Of a stretch of 64,000 nt of DNA, positions 57,716 through 64,000 are shown in pieces. The translations under genes and the position numbers were made by a program. Source of the stretch: Platanthera guangdongensis (Eukaryota > Streptophyta > Magnoliopsida > Asparagales > Orchidaceae); NCBI GenBank assembly GCA_039583875.1, contig CM077157.1:77252346-77316345 (forward strand), given 5' to 3'. The notes below the pieces were generated by a model, which saw only the letters and a program-made list of their open reading frames with translations, did no database searches and had not been told where the DNA came from. The first letter of the stretch is position 1, and the number at the start of each line of letters is the position of its first letter.

Positions 57716-58890
57716 TGAAAGTTATTAGTTGTCTGCCTAAATCACCTAGAGGGGGTGAATAGGTGAGATGTGCGTCTTTTTACGGAATAAAAAATTTGAT
57801 CTATGCACAGAGCTAACTACCAAGCAATCACAGACGAAGCAAGATTTACAGTGGTTCCCAAATCTTTGGTACATCCACTTTCCCTCACCGATATAGCAAT
57901 AAACTAGACTCGGCTACTCCACTATCTTGGATTGAAAACCTATCCTACTCCTCGGAACAACGTTCCTACAATCTCAATCCACAAAGCGGATCTACACTCG
58001 GAAGATGAAACTTCCTATAATCTCGGAGTCAAAAGCTCCTACACTCAGATAAAACTTCTCCTACAATATTGATATAAAATGTGTATGAAATACAAACAAA
58101 GAATCTTTTCAGATCTGCAAGAATTGGCCTGGATCTTCCACTTCTAGACTTTCGGCTTTATCAGAGAGGTGAAGAAAATCTCGGCAAAATCAGATCTGGA
58201 TCTTCTTGGCTTCACACGATCGAATAGAAGATGAAGAGTTGTGCGACAATCTCGATCTGTAAAACCTTCTTAATCTGAATCCTCTGAAAACTAAAACCCT
58301 AGCCGGATGAGAATCGGCGGCGGCGGCTTCTTGGAGAGAGAGAGAGAGAGGAACAAAAAACTTAGAAAATAAATCGGTTGCAAAAACTTCTGATAAAAAT
58401 TCTTCTTGCTTAGGGTTTTTCGGTTTGACAAGACCTTATATAGGATCGGAGATAATCTGTCATAATTAATTCATAATGAGGGACACGTGTACCAATCACA
58501 TCAAGGCTCATTAAAAAATCTATTAAACTGGACTTAACGAAATATTTCAGAAAACTGAAGTAATATACTCGAGTGAAGAAGTGACTACTCAAGTACATTT
58601 CAGAACTACTCGAGAGAGATGAAGATAACTACTCGAGTACTTAGAGACAGTTATTCAAGTAACCTGAAGAAAACTACTCGAGTATATTCTTGAAGAAAAT
58701 TGAGGAGTTGATCAGCTACTCGAGTACCAAAAAGACTTACTCGAGTACTTAAGGAATTACACGTGAAGTGGAGTTAGACTACTCGAGTACAAAAAATACT
58801 ACTCGAGTAAATGAGAATGAGCTACTCGAGTGGTAGATGAACTACTCGAGTGAGGGACTTAGAATAATTTCTGAACATGAATTCTGGGCT
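57716..58890 (-). mobile_element. LTR L, truncated copia LTR
   Basis: Starts TGAAAGTTATTAG followed by CTAAATCACCTAGAGGGGGTGAATAGG, closely related to the start of the C and D LTRs. It has the conserved block at 57,842-57,882 and a GA microsatellite near 58,334. Homology is lost at 58,890, where gypsy M is inserted. Confidence 0.8.
58560..58855. repeat. ACTCGAGT word array in LTR L
   Basis: About 13 copies of ACTCGAGT, a palindrome, in the same relative position where C and D have TTCTCGAGAA. The word core CTCGAG is shared but the flanking bases differ in nearly every copy. Confidence 0.87.
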
Positions 58891-60586
58891 TGATATATAC
58901 TTATTAAGCGGAGAAGGGGTTATACGAGGAGAAGACAAGGTTAAGGAGGAAGAAGGTGAATGTGTGATTGTGAGACGTTCTCCGATTCTATATTCGATGA
59001 AGGCAAGTGTACCTTATCGCATATAGTATAGGATATTAAGTTTCATATCAAAGTCGTATTACCCGGGGCAATTCGAGTACTTCTACTTCAAGGAGTTACT
59101 ATTATCTTATCGAATAAAAGTTGTTTTGGGGTTGCTTACTAAACTAGAGAAGTGAGAATGTTTTACTTGCAAATTAGAGAAAAGCTAAATGATAATTAAG
59201 TGATAGTACTCGATCTAGAATCACCTCGGCTTAAGTTGATCAAAAGATGCAATAATAAACTTTTTAAATTAATAAGGCAAGAGACCTTGACCGCGGAGGT
59301 TTTAAAAGCAAGAACATGCTTCTCTCGAAGTCATGCCCATCTGAGTTTAGGAAGGTCTGACCGAACTCTCGTCCGAATCGGAGGCCTAAAACCCGCTTTA
59401 TGCTGTGAACCACGTTATTGGATTCTACTTTAATACAAGAGATTTAACACCCACCTCTCTCGAGGGGTGCGTGCAACTCTCTTCACTCTTGAGTGCTCAC
59501 TTCAAACCATCGTCCTCTCGGCTAGCCAAGAATGAAAGCTAATGATGGAAAATATATATCGATAATATATCTCCAAGCAAAGGTAAATCAAGAGTAAATC
59601 AAGGTATGAGCCTTACAAAGAAAAAAAGAAAATTAGAGCATCATAATATAATCAACTCGAACCTCAGATCATCAAGATCGAGTATAGGAGGATTAGTTAA
59701 TCATGGTGAAATGGTGAAAGAGAGATGAATAGAAATGCTTTGAGAAAGCGAGGAAACGACAAACTTTTTATTAGCACTGAAAGAGAACTACAACTTGAAA
59801 ATGAAAGATTACAGGTGCGGGAAATGAAAATTTATGCAAACATTGCCCTTAGCTACTAAGCAGTTACAGCAACTAATACAAAATAAGAGTAACTAAGCTA
59901 GATTACAAAGCTTGAAATGAGGAAGGAGTGTGGAAACATGGAAAATTACAAGAAATACAAGTAAATTAAGGGGAAGGACCTCCCCTCTCACTCCAGACCT
60001 GCCTGCTTAACCCTTGGCAAAGGACTGAATTTATAGATTTTTTCGGGATGGGTCACGCCCCCCTGACACGCCCTGGTCGGGCGTGTACTTGGGGCGTGAC
60101 ACGGTCAGTGCGACTTTTTCATGCTGAAATTAATTACTGGAGTTGACGGGCATGGTTGTTGAAGTACACGACCATGTGTCACGCCCGGGTCGGGCGTGAC
60201 ACATTCGGTGCGACAGTTGTGCGGGGAAAAAAGAGTGCGTTGCGGCGATTCCTTGGAACCTGGGGACACGCCTTTGGACCACGCCCATGTCGGATGTGAC
60301 ACGGGCATGACAGAGGGCGTGTACACTAAGTTTCCACGGAATGCAGTTTCAGACCAATTGCTTCATTCCTTTGGGTTACACGCCCTAGGTACACGCCCGG
60401 GTAGGGCGTGACCTTGCGGCATGTCACAACAAAATTCGGCTGAAAGCCGTGAAAACCTGAAAAAATAAAAAATAAACGCATTAGCGACAAAAATATATAT
60501 ACAAAGGGGAATCAAAATAAGCACTTTACAAGACATGATTTGCTTTAAAACCCTGAAAATACCCTAATAAAATTGACTGCAAATCA
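58891..60586 (-). mobile_element. 3' LTR of Athila-like gypsy M
   Basis: About 1.7 kb from TGATATATAC (plus strand) to GCAAATCA at 60,586, next to the terminal polypurine tract. The minus-strand TATA box CTATAAATTC is at 60,027-60,036. The left boundary is set by the loss of L homology and the TG end; GGGCT would be the target duplication. No gene inside. Confidence 0.7.
60045..60412. repeat. GGGCGTG/CACGCCC word array in M LTR
   Basis: At least ten copies of CACGCCC or its complement GGGCGTG, several as inverted pairs such as CACGCCCGGGTCGGGCGTG. The array sits just upstream of the LTR TATA box (minus strand), so in U3. It is GC-rich in an otherwise AT-rich element. Confidence 0.87.
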
Positions 60587-60634
60587 TACTATCAAATTCC
60601 CCCAAGCTTAAGTTTTGCTTGTCCCCAAGCAAAG
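60587..60634 (-). other. Terminal polypurine tract region of M
   Basis: The minus strand reads TTGGGGACAAGCAAAACTT, then AAGCTTGGGGGAATTTGATA, the conserved end of Athila and Tat-type elements immediately before the 3' LTR. Confidence 0.8.
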
Positions 60635-62137
60635 ATATAAAAACTAGCTAATCATAAAAAGTGACTAATTCAAAAAGTTTTAATCATCCTTACACAAGTA
60701 CTATGCGAAATTCCAGGTAGGGAGAATGTAAAACGTAAATCTAAAACAATTATTATGGTATGGTTTAACTTTTATAAACTTTACTTAATGAAAATAAATC
60801 ATCCAAAATTTTGACGAAATTCTTTAAATAGATTTAAGCAAGGTAACGGAAATGAAAAGAACGTATTGAGTTGTTACTAGATTCAAGCAACGCATTATAA
60901 TTATATCAATTAAATAACAAAAATCTAAGTTTAAATCCAAAACTAAAACTGATTTACTTTTCTTCTTTTCGTAGTTGTTAAATAAGATTTAAAAAGACGT
61001 GAATCAAAAGTACTTAATAGGACCGAAACGTTTGGTTTAGGATCATGAATAGGAATGAAATTCAAAGATAAACATGGAGGCTTAAAATCACACTAAACCA
61101 AAACAAAGAGTTTCAAAAATTTCATTTTAAACAAAATATATATATTTTTCTTTCTTTTTCTTCTTTATTATTATTTATTCATTGTTTTTTTCTTTTCTTT
61201 TTACAAAACAAAGGCCATAAATATTTTTATTTTTTTCATTTTGAATTGGCCAAATAAAATCAAACATTTCTTTTGAGTACACTTTTTTCAACAATTTCTC
61301 CAAAGATAACACAAAATTTTCTATCATGATTATGAAAATATTTGAATGAAACTCAAAAAGGGTTAGCGTGATTGGATAGGTACGAATTTTGGCTTTGGTG
61401 AAAATAAAATGCCTTGTGGAGTTATCAAACGAAATTGGGAAAAAAGGCTGAAAAGCGGCTAACTAGTGGTAAAAGATTTTAGGTTTGCAGGAAAGCTCAA
61501 ACGTAAACAAAAACGGCCTAAATTATTTTCACGCTTTTTAAATTTATTTAAAACATAGATTTGAAAAATTTCAAAAAGCAAGCCCTTGATAATAAAAGAA
61601 GATTGATGAAATTATCTTGAAAATAGAAATAATAGGTGTCTTAGATCGTTCATATCTACAACATTATTCAAAAGTTGTCCTTACAAAAATTATCTAAAAA
61701 CGAAAAGGAAAATAGTGGATGATGAATTTTAGAGAAAGTAAAGAAAATAAAGAACGGAAAACCATAATAGAAATGCGCGTTTTAGAGAAATATTTCACCT
61801 TAACATTCTACCGTGAATTAGAAACACAGCATGACCAACATTTTACTTGTGAAATATGATTAAAAAAATGATTAGAAAAATTATAATTAACTACGTTGTT
61901 TATAAAGAATTTTGAGAAAAACAAAACGCAAACATGGGGTACTATTGAAATACCAAAATGCATATATATATATATATATATTATATTTTGAAATATGCTA
62001 TATATATATTTGTTTTTTTTGGATTTTTGAAGAATATTTACAAAAAGTAAAAGATATTTACAAAAAGCAAAAAGAAGGAGGAAAAGATATTTACAAAAAG
62101 TAAAAGATATTTACAAAAAACAAAAAGAAGGAGGAAG
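60635..62137 (-). other. Non-coding region of M between pol and the terminal tract
   Basis: Very AT-rich with no credible frame on either strand. Athila elements often have an env-like gene here; none is readable, so it has been lost or has decayed. It contains an AT microsatellite (61,960-62,010) and a two-copy repeat of about 54 bp built on GATATTTACAAAAAG (62,034-62,137). Confidence 0.65.
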
Positions 62138-62172
62138 TCCTCCCCCAAGCTTAAAATCTACATTGTCCTCAA
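62138..62172 (-). other. Second polypurine-tract-like site of M
   Basis: The minus strand reads TTGAGGACAATGTAGATTTT, then AAGCTTGGGGGAGGACTTCC, a near copy of the terminal tract placed about 420 bases after the pol stop. Plant Athila and Tat elements often have such a motif downstream of pol. Confidence 0.7.
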
Positions 62173-62587
62173 TGGTGAAGGAGGTTAGAGATCGAGAGAA
62201 AATTAAAGTACAGAAATGAAAGACAGAATGGAAAAACAGGTACTTCCCCAGTTTTATTTTGTAGCGAAAGCTGAGTGATTCGCTCCCCCATGCTTGTGCT
62301 TTGGATCTTCATGAAACGTCTTCTGTTGGACTTTGTCATGGAATCAGAACCGTTGGACCAGGCGATCACAGAAGTTTCAGCTTGTCGGAGCCGTCCGGGG
62401 AAAAAATTGTGAAATAAAGAAAACAGAAAGAGAAAACTTGGGTTGCCTCCCAAGAGCGCCCATTGTTTAAAGCATCGTTTGAGCTCGATGCATCAAAGTA
62501 ATATTGTCCAACAATAAGAAGTCTTAAATTATTATTATTATTACAGTCCAAATGAGGGAGAAAAGAAATAGTTCATGAGTTCTATAA

Positions 62588-64000
62588 CATTAATTCTTCC
62601 GTCGCAGTAGGAAGTAAATCGTTAGGCAAATAGAGTTTTAATTGATGTCCATTTACCTTGAATTCACCCTTATCCGGGTGCGAAATGAGAACCGTCCCAT
62701 ACAACCAAGCCTCTTTAACAATAAAGGGGTCGGACCATCACAATTTTAATTTACCTGGAAAAAGGCAAAGCCGAGAGTTATAAAGAAGGACGAGATCGCC
62801 CGGCGAAAATGATTTAGGAAATTTAATATTTTTGTCATGGTAAAACTTTGTTCGCTCTTTATAAAGCCTATTACTCTCGTAATCTTTCGCCCTCCATTCA
62901 TGGAGTTCATTGAGCTGAAATTTACAGTGTTCGGCGGTTAGTGTGGGATCTAGATTTAATGTTTTGAGGGCCCAAAATGCACGGTGCTCTAACTCAACTG
63001 GAAGGTGGCAAGCCTTTCCATAAACCAATCGATACGGCGTGCAGCCGATGGCTGTCTTATATGTCGTTCGATAGGCCCATAGTGCATCATCTAGTTTTAG
63101 TGCCCAATCCTTCCTGTTTAAAGATACGATTTTCTTTAAAATAGTTTCTATTCTCGATTAACAACCTCGACTTGACCGCTCGTCTGTGGGTGATAGGAGG
63201 TAGAAAGTTTGTGCGTTACTCCATATTTTGCCAAAATTTTGGCAAACTGGCTATTGCAGAAATGGGTTCCCCTATCACTAATTATAGCGCGCGACATGCC
63301 AAGTCGAGAGAATAATTTTTTTAGAAATTTTACAACGACTTGTGCATCATTGGTGGGGAGAGCTTGCGCTTCCGTCCACCTTGATACATAGTCGACAGCT
63401 ACGAGAATGTATTTATTTTGATAATAGGGAGGAAGGGGGGCAATGAAGTTGATGCCCCAAAGATCGAAGATTTCACATTTGAGGAAAATATTTTGAGGCA
63501 TCTCTTCCCGCCGTGAGATATTGCCTGCCCGCTGTCAACTATCGCAAGTACTCACTAGGGTATGAGCATCCTTGAATACCGTGGGCCAATAGAAACCCGC
63601 CTCCAGCACCTTTCTTGCGGTGCGGTTTGCTTGATAATGACCACCTATTGGTACTTTACGGCAATGTCCCAATATTTGCACTCCTTCCTCACTCGAAATG
63701 CAACGCCGCACTACCTGATCCGTACAGACTCTGAATAAGAAAGGGTCTTCCCAAAAGTAATTCTTTAAATCAGAAAAGAATTTCTTCTTTTTCTGACTTG
63801 AGAATTCCTTTGGCAAGACCCGAGCCACTAAATAATTGGCAAAGTCGGCGAACCAGGGCTCGGGATAATCTTTTAAATTTTCGAGAGTGAAGAGGCGCTC
63901 TTCAGGGAATTTATCGTTAATGTCGGCTTCCACTAATAATTCGCTGCCAGGGTTTTCTAAACGGGATAAATGGTCGACCGCCAAATTTTGGGCCCCTCTT
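62588..64000 (-). pseudogene. Gypsy M (Athila-like) pol: RNase H end and integrase
   Basis: The frame enters from the right edge with AVDHLSRLENPG, the end of RNase H, and the integrase zinc region (GGHYQANRTARKVLEAGFYWPT). After a stop near 63,533 the integrase core follows (63,148-63,501): [35 protein letters not shown] and [14 protein letters not shown], so both aspartates and the glutamate are present. A frame change near 63,145 leads to [19 protein letters not shown] and a C-terminal domain ending near 62,588. Within it an in-frame TGA near 62,735 replaces a codon in the GKLKL-WSDPF region. Motifs are typical of Athila integrase. Confidence 0.87.

Noticed and set aside
59200..59433. 77-codon plus-strand frame in the M LTR
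   Set aside because: No recognisable domain, lies in R-U5 of the LTR and has no start context or homologue in the window.
61958..62010. AT dinucleotide run as a possible replication origin or matrix attachment site
   Set aside because: A simple microsatellite in AT-rich retrotransposon sequence; nothing else supports an origin or attachment function.
59000..64000. Possible host gene at the right end
   Set aside because: The frames at 62,588-64,000 are clearly Athila-type RNase H and integrase; nothing else in the interval is coding.

Overview
This is a plant nuclear window made almost entirely of LTR retrotransposons. I found no host gene, rRNA, tRNA, CRISPR or bacterial feature. The evidence is plant-type Ty1/copia and Ty3/gypsy polyproteins, LTRs with TG...CA ends, 5-bp target duplications, primer sites complementary to initiator Met-tRNA, and heavy mutational decay. 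An angiosperm (probably eudicot) repeat-rich region is the best fit; I cannot name the species. Letters below are my own labels.

Layout. The left two thirds is a nest of insertions. Copia D (46,971-53,605, minus) was cut by a CRM-like gypsy LTR, O (46,527-46,970). O was cut by copia F (39,339-46,526, plus), and F by gypsy I (28,705-39,338, minus). I was cut by the complete gypsy element G (30,974-38,117, minus, target duplication CACAC) and by copia C (2,696-28,704, minus). C was cut by Sirevirus-like copia B (3,931-25,921, plus, target duplication CCTTC), and B by copia A (6,508-17,972, minus, target duplication GACTC). At the far left, LTR N (1,527-2,695) abuts C and LTR E (1-1,526) abuts N. 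On the right, D sits in the LTR of copia H (53,606-56,465, plus). A tandem repeat (57,111-57,415), a truncated LTR L (57,716-58,890) and an Athila-type gypsy M (58,891 to the window end, minus) follow.

Most unusual content. The copia elements carry a third gene between pol and the 3' LTR. In A, F and H it is in sense orientation and encodes a large protein with a shared motif of the form LAD(I/V)VxK...HD. In B it is on the opposite strand, with its own TATA box, a consensus intron in the 5' UTR and a protein of about 377 codons. Each of these genes has a TATA-like box just upstream. In A, F and B the neighbourhood of this promoter carries the same family-specific short palindromic CG-containing word that is repeated many times in that element's own LTRs (TCGTCGA in A and F, TATCGCC/GGCGATA in B). 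Other LTRs here carry different words (TTCTCGAGAA in C and D, ACTCGAGT in L, GGGCGTG in M, GCGGACTG in N and J). I infer a candidate self-regulatory module: a fast-evolving accessory protein plus a matching short-word array at LTR and internal promoter.

Working state. No element looks fully functional. G is nearly intact (one gag-pol frame with two stops and a lysine in place of the catalytic glutamate of integrase), and its pol frame runs into its 3' LTR, as in CRM elements. F has a nearly intact RT-RNase H. A, B, C, D, H and I have several stops or frameshifts; M, cut by the window end, shows one stop in the visible part of pol.
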